Notes under the pieces: generated by a model
Seen by the model: the letters and a program-made list of their open reading frames with translations, nothing else
Told to the model about the DNA's origin: nothing
Databases searched by the model: none
Shown: positions 11,309 to 24,237 of the stretch, piece by piece
Layout of the letters: every line of letters begins with the position of its first letter
How positions within the stretch are numbered: the first letter of the stretch is position 1
Position numbers and translations under genes: made by a program
NCBI GenBank assembly: GCA_017871115.1
Contig: JAFCIZ010000001.1
Coordinates: forward strand, 2,399,501 to 2,463,500
DNA from: Cunninghamella blakesleeana
Lineage: Eukaryota; Mucoromycota; Mucoromycetes; Mucorales; Cunninghamellaceae
Length of the DNA stretch: 64,000 bases
Direction of reading: 5' to 3'

Positions 11309-14300
11309 ATGGACTATAGGTGGACGTCAGAAAAAAATTCACGCAAATATAATTCATTTCTGCCTAACGCTTCTAGCCAAGATGTAAATCCTTCTGTTGT
11401 CATTAGGTATATATATAGATATAGATATATGTATATGTATATATGCAAAAAATAAAGATAAATATATATATTTTAAAAGAGATATTATAAACTTATTATT
11501 ATTATTATTATTATTATTATAGGGGTCCTGAAGATGTTTCTGAAAGAATACTTAATTCTACACCTTTTTCAAATAGTTCTCAGGTATCTGGATTACCTAG
11601 TACTATACGTAGACCAAGGGCTGATACAATGCCTTCACGTTCCACTGTATTCCCTTACGTACCTTTAAATGATATTACTACTACTACTACTACTACTACT
11701 ACCACAAGCAACAACAATAATACTGATATGTATTCTTCAATTACTTCGAAATTATCACTCCCTTCTTCATCAGCTACTGGTGGTAGACATAGGTCTGGTT
11801 CCGTCACACTACCTTCTGATAATACAACAAACCAAGGTTTTGGTACTACATTATTTAATTCAACTAGTTTTTCACCTTACCAAATTATGGAAGAAAGTGC
11901 TTCGGATACAGTTGCAAGCACTTTGGCTTCTTTAGGTTTGGACGATAATACCAACAGTAATAATAGTAATAATCATAACAACATTAATAATAATAATAAT
12001 AATAATAATAGTACGGGTGTAAATAATATAACAACAGCTACTACTTCTAACGTAGCAGTATCAAACACCACCGCCGCTATATCTTCAACCTCACCTTCAA
12101 CACCTACTCAACATATACAACAAAGACATAGAGCCTATACTGTTTCTACACGTACGCCTTCTACAAATAATGATGAGCTTAGCGATTTATTATCTTTAAA
12201 TTTTTCTCCATTTTCTCCACAAACTCGCTCAAGCGTTATGCAGCGCCCTCGTGCTATTAGTCTTGGTATGGCGGATGATCCTCATTTTGAGGACGACGAC
12301 AATAATACAAACCTATCTCGGTTTTCTCCTTTTGGTATGTCTTCTTTACAACCTACTTTATCTTCTGTTTCTCAACAACAACAATCTTCTACTTCTTCAA
12401 GATTAGCTCAACAATATTTATCCGATACTACAACAAATTCTCAACAGTCGTTGCGTATTTCTAGATCAAGCGGTAATCTATTAGATATGGCAAGTAGAAA
12501 TGATTTTATCGAAAATAATTTATCAGATGATATAAATCCTATGGTAAAAAAGAAAAAGAACGAGATAATGTTAAAAATAATATTAATTATTCATTTTATC
12601 TAATTAATTAATTTTTTTTTATTGTTATTTTTTTCTATTTATAGGATGATACGATGCCTTCTGTTTCATCTTCCACATCTGCCTTATTAGATTCACCTTC
12701 CTCTTCAGCAACTCAAATTCCATCCCGTGCATTGTGGCTAGGAAATATCAATCCATCTGTTAGTGTAAACGATTTAATGCAACAATTCTCATTATATGGC
12801 CAAGTAGAAAGTGCTAGAATTTTATCTGACAAAGAATGCGGATTTGTTAATTTTATAAATGTAGAATCCGCTATTGCAGCAAAAAATGATTTGGAAACAA
12901 GGCTTGGAAGTAAATTGGCTGGCACTTCAGTTCGTGTTGGCTATGGCAAAGCGGATGTGACGTTGGCTATGGCTCTTACTAATGAAGCCGGTCCAAATGC
13001 TCAAGGACCTACACGTGCATTATGTAAATTAATAGATATAGATATAGAAAATAAAATTAAAAAAAAAAAAGAGTGGGAAAGGTTGAAATATATAATTTTG
13101 TTATTAATTATATATGCATATGTTCTTTTTTTTTTTTTTTCTTATCTTTCCTTTTCTTTTTTAGGGGTTGGTAATATTCCTTCAAATATAAACACTGCTA
13201 TTTTACATGCTATCTTTCAAGCATTTGGTCCAATTGAATCTATTCGCGTTTTATCCCATAAAAATTGTGGATTTATAAATTTTGAACATCAAGAAGATGC
13301 TGTTTTGGCAAGAAAACATCTTCAAAATAAAGAAATATTAGGCCCTGGAACTGGCACAGTAAGAATTGGCTTTGCAAAAGCACCTACAGCCGAAGAAATG
13401 AGTAATGGAGATTATGTTACATTTAATAACTCATCATCACCTCAACCTCTTCCACCACCTCTTCCTCTTCAACCCTTTTCTTACTATCCTCAACAACAAC
13501 AGACTACACTTCAACAACGCTCTCCTCCTCCCCAGCCTTATATGACATCTATTTATCCGGGCCAACATGGGTACCCAGTCGTATCACAAGGTATTATCCA
13601 ACAACAGCAAAACTTAACAATGATTTCTCCTATGATGCCAACTTCTACCAGCCATATGACTAATTACAATTATAGTAGTAATAACAATAATAATAATAAC
13701 AGTCATAATAACAATCATAGTCAGCAACATAATAACAACAACAATAATAATAATAAAAACAATCATAACAAAAACAAAAACAATAACACCAATAGCAACA
13801 ATAACAATAGCAATAACAATAATAACGGTAGCAATAGCAATAATAATGTACCAATTGATACATATCAAGCAGCACAATGGGCTACAGCTATGATGATGAC
13901 AACCATGATGATGAATGCTTCTGGTCAACAACCTTTAACGCAACCTTCACTTTATACCGCTATTACTGCAGAAAGACAATTTATAATGCAGCAATTAGGC
14001 ACCAATCCTGATGATAGAAAACAAGAAGATCGTATACCAATTAGTTATTATTCAGTTATTCCCTCTGTACCAGAGCTGAGCTCTGATAGAATTTTAGAAC
14101 CTTTAAGGCTTCGTGATATGCGTAAACGTTTGGAAAGTGGTCAAGGATTACAAGACATAGAAATCATTGCTCATGAATGTATGAATGAAATTGTAGAGTT
14201 ATGTAGTGGTAAGTTTTTATTTATTTTGTTTTGTTTTTTAAAATAATATTAAGGAAAAATTTTATAATATTTTTATTTTATACCTATTTTTTAAAACAAA

Positions 14301-15859
14301 ATAGATTATATTGGAAATACTGTTGTACAAAAACTATTTGAGCATTGTGTTGATTCAACTAAACATATGATGCTGGAAAGAATTGCTCCTTATTTGGCTG
14401 CCATTGGTGTACATAAAAATGGAACTTGGGCCGCTCAAAAAATTATTGATTATGCTAGTACACCTGGTCAAGTAAGTATTGTTATCATTATTCTAATATA
14501 AAAAAAAAAGTATAAATATATATAGCCTTGATCACAATGAAATAATATATATATATATATATATACATATATATTCATTTTATATTTGTCATTTTTATTG
14601 TATAGATTCAATTAATTAGACAACATGTTGCTCCTTATGTACCATTACTTTTATTGGATCAATTTGGAAATTATGTAGTGCAATGCTGCCTTAGAATGGG
14701 ACCAGAACATAATCAATACATATTCGATGCTATAGTAGATAAATGTTGGGAAATAGGACAAGGCAGATTTGGTGCTCGCGCTGTACGGGCAATATTAGAA
14801 AACCCTATTGTGACAAAGAAACAACAAATTTATTGTGCTGGAGCTATTGCGCAAAATGCCGTCTTATTAACCACCAATGCCAATGGAACTTTATTATTAA
14901 TCTGGTTATTAGATACTTCCGACATCGCAGGTCGTTACCGTGTCCTTTGCCCTCGTCTTATACCTCATCTTGGTAAATTATGCACACATAAACTAGGATC
15001 GTTAACAGTTTATAAAATGATTCAACAAGAAGAAGATAAAGAAAGTAGTCACCTTCTTTTAAATACATTGGCCAGTGATGCTAATTTGTTGCAAGAAATT
15101 TTACAAGATCAAATTCATGGTGTTGCCTTTTTACAAAAAGTATTAGCTCTACCCTCTCTTGCCAATACAAAACAACGTACTGCTTTAGTCAATCAAATAC
15201 GTGATGGTTTAGAAAAACTTGGATTAATGGATGTACAAGGATATAAAAAGTTAATAGAAGAATTAGATACACAACCATCATCGTCACCATCACCAATTGT
15301 TTCAAATGATGAAAATAGTTCAACTTTAGACAATAGTAATGTCGAAACTGAACATGATAAAAATAATACAATAGCAACATCACCATCACCAATTAGCACA
15401 AATGAAGATACTATTCAAAAAGAAACAATAGAAAATAATAATATAAATGCTGGTATAAAAGAGAATGAAGCTGTTAACCACCAAACTTCAGTAACTCAAA
15501 ATTCATCCACATCACCACCTTCTTCTTCTACTTTATCCTCACCATCTACCTCTTCCCCTTCCTTATCTTCTTCTTCATCAACTATGGATATGTCTATGTG
15601 GATAAAAAATCCCCAAGCAGTAGCTATGATGGCCAATATGTATGCAGCAGCCATGACAGCAGCAACAGCTAGTACCAACACCACCACTACTTCACAGCAA
15701 CAGCAGCAACCTACTTTACCAGTAAATGTCCCAGAATTACCTCAATTTGAACATATATTAAAATCACTTTTACCTACTAATATAGATACAAATATAAAGG
15801 ACTCTAAAAAAGTAGTAGATAATTTAATTCAACAGAATGAAGAAAAAAAGGATGAATGA
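11309..15859 (+). CDS. PUF-family RNA-binding protein with two RRMs (Jsn1/Puf2-like)
   Basis: Post-transcriptional regulator that binds mRNA 3'UTRs. Six exons (11309-11406, 11523-12543, 12645-13023, 13165-14208, 14305-14471, 14606-15859) give 1320 aa. The N-terminal third is Ser/Thr/Asn-rich. RRM1 begins RALWLGNINPSV and has the RNP1-like CGFVNF. RRM2 begins RALWVGNIPSNI, restored across the intron at 13024-13164, with CGFINF. A Gln/Asn/Pro-rich linker follows, then PUF repeats from about residue 800, with GNTVVQKLF, GNYVVQCC, GARAVRAI and GSLTVYKM as successive repeat helices. The C-terminal tail is Ser-rich with a Met/Ala patch. RRM plus PUF is the arrangement of yeast Jsn1/Puf1 and Puf2. 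Polyasparagine around 13680-13850 may drive condensate behaviour; that is an inference. Confidence 0.93.
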
Positions 15860-15924
15860 ATGAACGACATATGTCATGTATAAACAACAAAATCCTTTTT
15901 TTTTTAATTTATTATTATTATTAC

Positions 15925-15957
<33 letters not shown>

Positions 15958-17407
15958 AATCACCATATTTTTATTTTTATTTTAATATTATATACATTAA
16001 ATTCCTTTGTGATGTTATAAATCTATATATATAGAATTATACTTGACGATTTTGCTGTACATTAGGCTATTATAGCCCTATTTTTTTTTTTAATCAAAAG
16101 AAAGAAAGAAAAAAAAAACATATATATATTGTATATAGTATAGGTTTTTAAATAGGTTTTTTATTATTATTATTGTTATTTATTAAATTATTTTTATTTT
16201 GAAAATAAAAAAAGGATTATGTATATCTTAAATAACATGGATAAGAAATTGAAAGCAATCATTAGTATTTGAAAAGCTATTAAAAAATAAAATAATAATA
16301 AGCATAACAAATACTAATCAATTGTAGTTTAAAAAAAATGAAATGTAAAAAAAATTAGGCTAGTCAAAAATATGGATAGCACTGTCTTAATTTTATTTAA
16401 GAATCAAATTTTGATGTTTTTTTTTATTAGCTTTCCTTCATTTTTGTTATTTTATATTTCAAGCGGGTTGTAATTTTTCTACTGAGGGTTTTTTATATAG
16501 TGATAAATATTATTTAATACTATATATATTTATATATACTATTAATTATTATATTGTATTTCTAGCAGACGTATTTTTATTCTTGGTTAGCAGGAGCTCA
16601 TTTTTTTCATGGAAAAGATTACTTTTGTTTTAATAAATATATATTACTTTATTATATTATGAAATTAATTTATAACTAAATCTTGCTTAAATTAATAGAA
16701 TATATGATTATTATTTCCGATTAATTTTCTATGACCCCTGAAGATTCTCTTTTATAATACTTTTCATATGGTTGCCTTTATTAATAGCTGATGTTGGGGT
16801 TTTTCGATTCCTATTAATCGTCTTTTATAATTACCAATGCTATAAATTAAAAAAAAAAATGAAGCAACATATAAATGTTTTTTTTTAAGTAACCATAAAA
16901 AAAATATCTCTATAATGAAGTTATTTATTAATTAAGATATGAATATATAAATCATAAAAAGGGCATAATTAAAAAAAAAGTGAGCATAAATAAATATCAT
17001 AAAAATATAATCATCGTAAAATATAAAATATAAAATAAATAAATAAAATAACCATAATCATAATTGATTAAATATAAAATATAAAAGTAATGGGAAGGGA
17101 GAGGGTGGGGTTGGGGGGGGGTTAAATATAATAATATTTCATCATCCAATATAAAATATAAAAAAAATAGGTTCCTTCATTATCCTATAGATAAAATTAT
17201 TTGGGAAAAAATAACAATCAACCAAAAAGAGATGGTCAGAATCCATTAGAAGGAACTATAATAAAAAATAGCCATTTTCCTATGAGTAGGGGATAAATAT
17301 ATAAAATGGGGCGGATGATATATGTATATATATGTATATATGTATATATAAAATAAGTATATATGATTGGATAGAATATTACTGTTATTTTCTTAAAAGT
17401 AATAAAA
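15860..17407. other. Convergent intergenic region
   Basis: This 1.5-kb stretch lies between the 3' ends of the PUF gene and the CaMKK-like gene. It contains an ATT microsatellite (about 15909-15956), a G-rich patch (17096-17120, including eight consecutive G) and AT-rich DNA. No gene recognised. Confidence 0.5.
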
Positions 17408-18757
17408 TCAAACTTCATGTTGTAAAAACCAGGGGTGAGATTGAATAAGATGTAAAGGAATTCTTTCCAAAGGATTAATTTTTAACATTTTAGAAAGTAA
17501 ATCCAAAAGTTGGGGATTGATATCTCTTTTAGTTGATGGTGAAGTTTTAGGTAAAGGAATTTCATGAATTGACTTTAAAGTTTGGCATAATTGGAATTGA
17601 GATTGAGTAGAGTGGAAAGGCAAGGAGCCATAAATCATACAATAAAGCGTCATACCTAAAGACCAAATATCTAAAGCCGTCATTTTTTCTTTTAGAGTCA
17701 TTGGTTCTTCATCTTCTTCTTTTTTCTTCATTTCATTAGATGAAGAGACTTGAAGGGTAGTAGGAATTAAGATTTCTGGTGCAGCAAAAGCAGGTGTACC
17801 TCTTGGCTGAGATATCATATTATTTTTTTGATTTTTTTTATTCTTCTTTTGATCTTTTTCATCATCATTGTTGAATTGAATAGCACTTCCAAAATCAATC
17901 AATTTAATATTTTTTTCTTTGGTTATCAAGATGTTTTCAGGTTTGATATCGCCATGAATAATATTTTTTTCATGCACTATTTAATATAAAAAAAAAAAAA
18001 ATAGACGGATATGTTAATATTTATCTATATATAATTACATGTTTTTTTTATAACTATTTCATTTTAGTTTATAGTTACCATGTTCTAAAGTATTGACTAA
18101 TTGAACGAAAATAGAATGATAGAGAGATTCGTCAAAACTCGATACTTGGTTATTATCACTACTACTGTTGATATCCATTAAAATAGAAGTATCTTTGATA
18201 GATTCCATGACTAAATAAACATGATCATCTTCTTCAAAAGCATCTATCCATTGTATAATATGCTGGTGTTGATTAAACATTTTTAATATTTCCGATTCCG
18301 ACCAATTGGATAACAAAGAGGAATGAATAGGCATAGTAGAATCAATTAACTTTCTTCTTTTTTGAACACCATTTTCCTTGTCATGTTCTTCTTTATGCTG
18401 TTGCTGCTGTTGTTGACGATATTTTGGATGGCGGGCTTGTAGTAAATCCATACCATATTGTTTTTGTAATTTACTTTGATGAATTTCTTTTATAGCATAA
18501 TATTTTTTTGTATAAACATTGATAGCTAAATAAATAGTTCCAGTTGATCCTTTAGCTAATTCTTTAATGATACGATAATGTTTAACAGGTTTATAAAGTG
18601 GTTTAAACCTTGAAGTAGTATTTATCCAAGTTGATGATGATAAATGAATAAGAGTAGGATTAAACCAGCGTGTCATATTTGTTATTAATACTATTGGTGT
18701 AGTGGTTGTAGTGGTTATAAAAAAGAATAATGTATCTATTATTTTTATTTTATACAT
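17408..18757 (-). CDS. Ser/Thr protein kinase, CaMKK/Sak1-Tos3-Elm1-like
   Basis: Probable upstream kinase of the SNF1/AMPK or CaM-kinase type. Exons 18757-18079 and 17976-17408 give 415 aa; an internal ATG at 18676 would give 388 aa and is a plausible alternative start, because the first 27 residues are a hydrophobic, Thr-rich string. The domain has AKGSTGTIYLA (first loop glycine replaced), the lysine in YYAIKEI, a long basic Gln-rich insert between beta3 and alphaC (residue positions resemble the Arg/Pro insert of CaMKKs), HGDIKPENIL, LIDFGSA and GTPAFAAPE. The GTPAF-x-APE signature is typical of CaMKK and yeast Sak1/Tos3. The catalytic loop is HGD in place of HRD. No calmodulin-binding tail is evident; the protein ends right after the kinase domain (HPWFLQHEV). 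Confidence 0.85.
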
Positions 18758-20272
18758 ATGAAAAAAAAGTTAAAAAGAAAGAGGGACATGTAAAAAAAAT
18801 TCAATTTCGATATTTAAAGTAAAAAAAAAAAAATTAAGGGACCGCGCCCAGATCGGCCAATTTTGGCCAAGATATTCTAAAAAAAAAAATTATATGTAGA
18901 AATTACATGATCCGCACTATTATAATCTTTTATTATCTCAGTTTTTATATTAAAAATTCTTCCACGTGTAAAAAATAGGTTACTTATTATGGTTTACATC
19001 CGACTCTTATTATTATTCTTTATATTTAACATAGTCTTATAATAATAATAATAATAATAAAATTATTATTATTATTAAAATAGCACTACCATAAATAAAA
19101 TGATATTTTTTTTTTATAATGATATTTTTATTTTATATTTATATTCCAAGTTAAAAAAAATAATCATTATTAGTCACTGGTTGAACACGTATATGTATAA
19201 TTTCATTGTAAGCATTTTTAAAATTTTTGATAGCCAGCTAGATCCATGTGAATATGATCATATTTACTATTTTATTTAATTTCACATGCAAATAAATACC
19301 TTATGTAATACATTTATCCTAATTCATCTTGCAAAAGATTACATTATTATTTTATATTAAAATGATCTCACAATAAGCCTAGTTATCATCATCTTTTTAT
19401 CGTTATTATTATTATTATTTTTTTTAAAAAAACAGGCTAACCTTTTCAAATCATTTTTAGACATTTAGATAAAATATAAAATAACATTCAAGATATATGT
19501 CTTTAAAAAAGAAATATACTGGTATAATAAATATTTTGTCAATTTGTATATGATTCTTTATGTTATATATACGTGTATATTAACAGATCCTAGGATGCAT
19601 AGAAAATTCACTATATATTATATATAACAGGATAATAGTAATGACACGTATCAGAGATTCAGGAGGTTGAGTGGGGAAGGTATGAAGAAAAGGGGAATGC
19701 TCTTTTTTGAAACTTATTACCTTTTTTTGCCAAGGGCTACAAAAAAAAAAAAGGGCTTCAAGAAATTTATTAGAATAAAACAGAAAAGACTAATACTAAA
19801 AAAAAAACTTCGGCATTTTAAAAAGATAACCCCATTATATGTGTATCTAGATTTCATACATTGTATATAAAAGCCCTGTTTTTTTTTTTTTAAAAAAAAA
19901 AAAAGAAAACTCTAATTGATCTGGGTCGTTTAATCGGAATGCTCAGTTATCTTTATTATTTCATGGTGACTATAAACAAAGAGCTGATTTAATATAAATC
20001 GAATAAAAATCATGCTATAATTATGCTAAAAAAAAAAAAAACTCAGTAAACCTGTCCCCCATAGAATAAGATATGATAAGTTACGCGTAATTATATATTT
20101 TTATCTTTTTATATAATAAAGCTACGTAATAATAATAAATAAATAAATAAATAAATATAAATATATAATAATATAAAAATATGGTTATGGTAATGATATA
20201 TTACAAATATAAAAAATTGTATATATGAACATTCTATTTACAATGAAAAATAAAAAAACACCTAATTAAAAA
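18758..20272. other. Intergenic region, 1.5 kb
   Basis: It carries the promoter of the leftward kinase gene and the 3' flank of the leftward WDR24 gene. A near-palindrome GGCCAATTTTGGCC lies at 18855-18868, about 100 bp upstream of the kinase ATG. A lysine-rich open frame at 19667-19870 is poly-A derived and was not accepted. No gene recognised. Confidence 0.5.
18855..18868. repeat. Inverted repeat GGCCAA-TT-TTGGCC
   Basis: Perfect 6-bp arms with a 2-bp centre in otherwise AT-rich DNA, about 90-100 bp upstream of the kinase start. It is the only GC-containing palindrome in this spacer and could be a dimeric factor site; no known factor is assigned. Confidence 0.4.
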
Positions 20273-20476
20273 TTATTGACTAGTGGTAGTAGTATTAGTT
20301 GTAATGGGTGGAGCATTTAAAAAATTTAATACACAATTATGACTACATCCTGTTGGACATTGTTTTTCTTTGGAAAACCATTCTCTTAAATGCTCTATAT
20401 GTCCACCGTGGTTACATCCTTGACACCAAACATATAGGCCTTTTACTATTTGATGACTATATATAAACATAAATGA

Positions 20477-20515
<39 letters not shown>

Positions 20516-23500
20516 TTAATATAATGGTTAAAATAACAACAACATAATAAAATATTGATACTTTTCTATTCTATATTTGATTTTTACCATATAGAACAAG
20601 GATTTAATAATCGATGGCATTTATCACATGCCCATGCACCGTGAATAGTTCCTGATACTAGTTTAAAGCAATTATTACAAGCAATGTTGATAGTTGTTGC
20701 CATCTAAATATAAATAATAATGACAATAGATAATAATGATAAAAATAATAGAATATTAGATTATAAAGATTACTATCGTTAGTATTATATATATTATTGC
20801 TATTATTATTTAGTTTACCTGATTTCTATTTTGAATACTTGGAATCTTGCATGCTTTTATAATAGAAGTTGCAGCCGACCATAGTTTGAATCGATGTAAC
20901 ATATCTATTATAAATATATAATAAATTACCAAATAAATGTTTTATCAATAAATGAGTACGTATTATAATTATTAACTTGTTTCTTTTTTATTATTGCTAT
21001 TATTTATTCATTTACCAATGTATGAATTAAACCAATCTTGCAATCGATAATCATCCACATGTATATATCTTTCTAAAATTAGGTAAATTGTTACACACAT
21101 TTGAACATCTCCCTATTCATAAATAAACAAGAATTGTATGTATATATATATAAGGTGAATATTCAATAATATGATATTCATATATATATATCTATTTAAA
21201 ATGTATTACCTGCTCGGTATAATAGTCAAGCAAATCCATCACTAAGTTATCGTGCTTCCAAGTTGGCCAGAGTTCACCACCTATTGATTCTTGGCTGGAT
21301 GCATTGGTTGTTTGTGTATATTTTTCATCTTCTTCATCTTCTTCTTCCTCATCATCATCATCGTTGTCATCACCTTCACTTTCGTCTTCCTCTTCCTCTT
21401 CTTCTTCCTCTTCTTCTTCCTCTTCGTCACCGTCTTCATCTTCATTTTCAATATCATCATCTTCTATATCCCTATTACCATTACTATCATCATCATCCTA
21501 TTATCATTCCAAATATGAAATGAATGTTAATTATATTTTAAAAAAAATCTACAAGTTTTAAAAAAAAACTTACATTTTCACCAAGGAAATCATTTGCCAT
21601 GAGTGCTTCTAGCTGATCTATTTGATCTAGAAAAGAAGATAACAAATAATAAATAAATAAATAAATATAAATCAAGATACTGTTATATCTATTATATATA
21701 TATCTTACTATTATACTTACTATCTTCTTTCTTTTTTCCCGATTCTTGTTGAAATAGTAGTGCTATTATTTTCCAAGTTTGTGATGTTCGATAATTCCCC
21801 ACTTTCCAAGCCAACTATTATTATTGGAAAAATACAGATCAACAAGAAAAAAAAATGTATAAGTGTTTTTATAAATATACGCTCGTATATATCTATTATA
21901 ATTTGTTTATTTTCATTACCTGACTATTTTTTTCACAGGAGCCTATAATATTATCACTAGATATTTCATAGTTTTCGGCAAAAATCGAAAAAGTCTCATA
22001 ATCAAATAAAGGTAAATGAACTATTCCGCTGCTTTGTAAAGGTATGTATTGGACTGCCTATTTTTTTTAAAAAATAATAGTAATAATAATGAAATTAGAT
22101 TAAGCAAATTGCTCTATTTTATTTATTTATACATTTATTTTTCATTAATATCATATATAATAGATTACCTCTTCTACTGAAAATAATTTGGCTGCAGATC
22201 GTTTATTTTTCTTTGTAACAGTAATGGATGACTTAGTGGTTCTATAAATAGATAAAAAGGACAGATAGAGTTATGGATACATTTTATATATATACATTAT
22301 AGTATTATTTGTTTCTTATATATATAAAAGAGAGAGAGAGAGAGCAAGTACTTACTTTCTATTAACAAAGTCATCATTAATACTTTTATCAACTACAAAA
22401 GAAACATCACCTTGAATATTCCAATTGATTGCATTACGACGTAACAATTGATCAATTTGATAACTTGATTGAATTTCTTGTCGAATAATATATTTATCTT
22501 TGGCAACTGAGAACAAAGTATCAGAATCATACCATATAAAACCTTTAAAAAAAATAATGTTAAAAATTAAATCATATACAAGCTGATATACATAAATACG
22601 TATATATTATTATCATTATTACCAGTTGGTGTTGACTCATGTTCATCAAAAGCATATTTTGCAATGCTAGGTCTTCTTACATCCCAGATATGAATTCTTT
22701 GATCAGTTAATAAAGCACAGGAAGCCACTTCATCATCATATCCAGGTCTCCATTGTACACGAAATACTGATGCCATCGTACGCATTGTATATAAAGGTCT
22801 TCTATTATCTGCACCCATATCCCACACTTTAATTGTTTTATCTCTTCCTCCACTAGCTACTGTTCTCCCAGTTGGGTGCCAGTCCACTGTTAAACATGGT
22901 CCATTATGAGCGCTGACTTTACGATCATAAATAGCTTTTGGATTCCTCATATCCCATTTCTATATATACATAAAACAATAGCAATAATAATAATAAAAAT
23001 AATATTGCATATCCATTAATAAAATAAAATATATATATAACTCTTTCGTCCTTTTTATTATTTATTTTTTTTATTAAAGCAATAATATAGTTACCTGGAT
23101 TGTCCCAGTTTCAAATGCGGCTGCAAAATCATGATAATTTATTGGATTAAACTGCACGTCTCTAACGGATTCTGATTTTCCTTCAAATTTAAATTTGGCG
23201 CCTGTTTTCATATCACGTAAATCCTATTAAATAATGCATACATTCGTATAGGAAATAAGGCAATTTAAAACAAAACCAATATATATATGTATACATTTTT
23301 TTTTTTAAAAAAAAAAAAAGAACTATAATAATAATAATAATTTGTTTTTTCTATATTACCCAACATCGCATTGTACCATCTTGAGAAGCACTTAATAAAA
23401 TGTTACCGTTATCTTGTTGAAAACATATTCTATTTACAGCTCTTGAATGTTCTGAAATAATACGTTCTATATATTAAAAAAAAAATAACAACAATAAAAA

Positions 23501-24237
23501 TTAGGATAAAATCATACATATAAGAAAACTATATCTATATACCTGTTTTACGACCAATTTTATTTATATCCCAAATAATAATTGAACCATTTGTTGCTGC
23601 TGTTGCTACTTTTGTTTTTGTGGCTATGAAAATAAAATAATAATAGAATGATAATAATTAGCCCTGGCTCTATATTTTTATTATTATTATTCGTATTTTT
23701 ACGTTGCATCATTTTTTTTTATTTCAAGAAAAAAAAAACTGCTCTTACCATTATTTCCCCATTTTACATCGTTACTTGAGTTGATATTCATTTGACTTCC
23801 AGCCCTTAAATTAAGTGATTCCGTTAATTGGGTCGAAGATATGGTAAATATTTTAAGTACTAAAAGTAAATATATATATTAAATTAATACTTGATATTTA
23901 ATGCTTTTCTTAATCTCACATTTTTTTAACAAGTATTACCATCGCGACCTGCAACAACAATTGCTTCTCGATCTGGAGACAAAGATAAAGCATTAATAGC
24001 ACCTGAAACCCGAGTACGTAAAGAAGGAATATTTTGTAATGGCGGCATATTATTTATAATAGCTGAAGCCGATTGGTCATGTTGATTGCTATTGTCGTCA
24101 GAAGAAGAAAGTTTGGCTGCTGCTGCATACAATCCTGTTTGAGATACCATTTTTTGCATCCTCCCGATACTACTGATCCCATTATTAGGTATACCAATAT
24201 TCATAGCTGGCTGTGTACCTTTTCCTTGCTTTCTCAT
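20273..24237 (-). CDS. RTC1: WDR24/Rtc1 (Sea2) homologue, GATOR2/SEACAT subunit
   Basis: WD40 plus C-terminal zinc-finger protein of the GATOR2/SEACAT complex, which relays amino-acid status to TORC1 at the vacuole. Sixteen exons (24237-23940, 23859-23749, 23623-23543, 23466-23360, 23223-23095, 22959-22623, 22542-22356, 22241-22169, 22057-21920, 21814-21721, 21626-21574, 21497-21210, 21112-21016, 20904-20819, 20703-20588, 20456-20273) give 792 aa, close to human WDR24. WD40 blades include SASQDGTMRCW and GGRDKTIKVWDM. The C-terminal RING-like finger has CNNCFKLVSG, CDKCHRLLNPCSIC, VKGLYVWCQGCNHGGHIEHL and CPTGCSHNC, the WDR24 signature. A long Asp/Glu tract (exon 12) is a lineage insertion. 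All exon phases close. Identification is strong. Confidence 0.94.

Noticed and set aside
13614..13931. Minus-strand Ile/Val and Cys/Tyr-rich frames
   Set aside because: Antisense shadows of the AAT/AAC polyasparagine tract of the PUF gene.
19667..19870. 67-codon lysine-rich frame
   Set aside because: Begins at TTG, not ATG, and is driven by A-runs; no recognisable feature.
21263..21561. Three plus-strand frames rich in Ser, Leu/His or Phe
   Set aside because: They are antisense readings of the GAA/GAT acidic tract of WDR24 exon 12.
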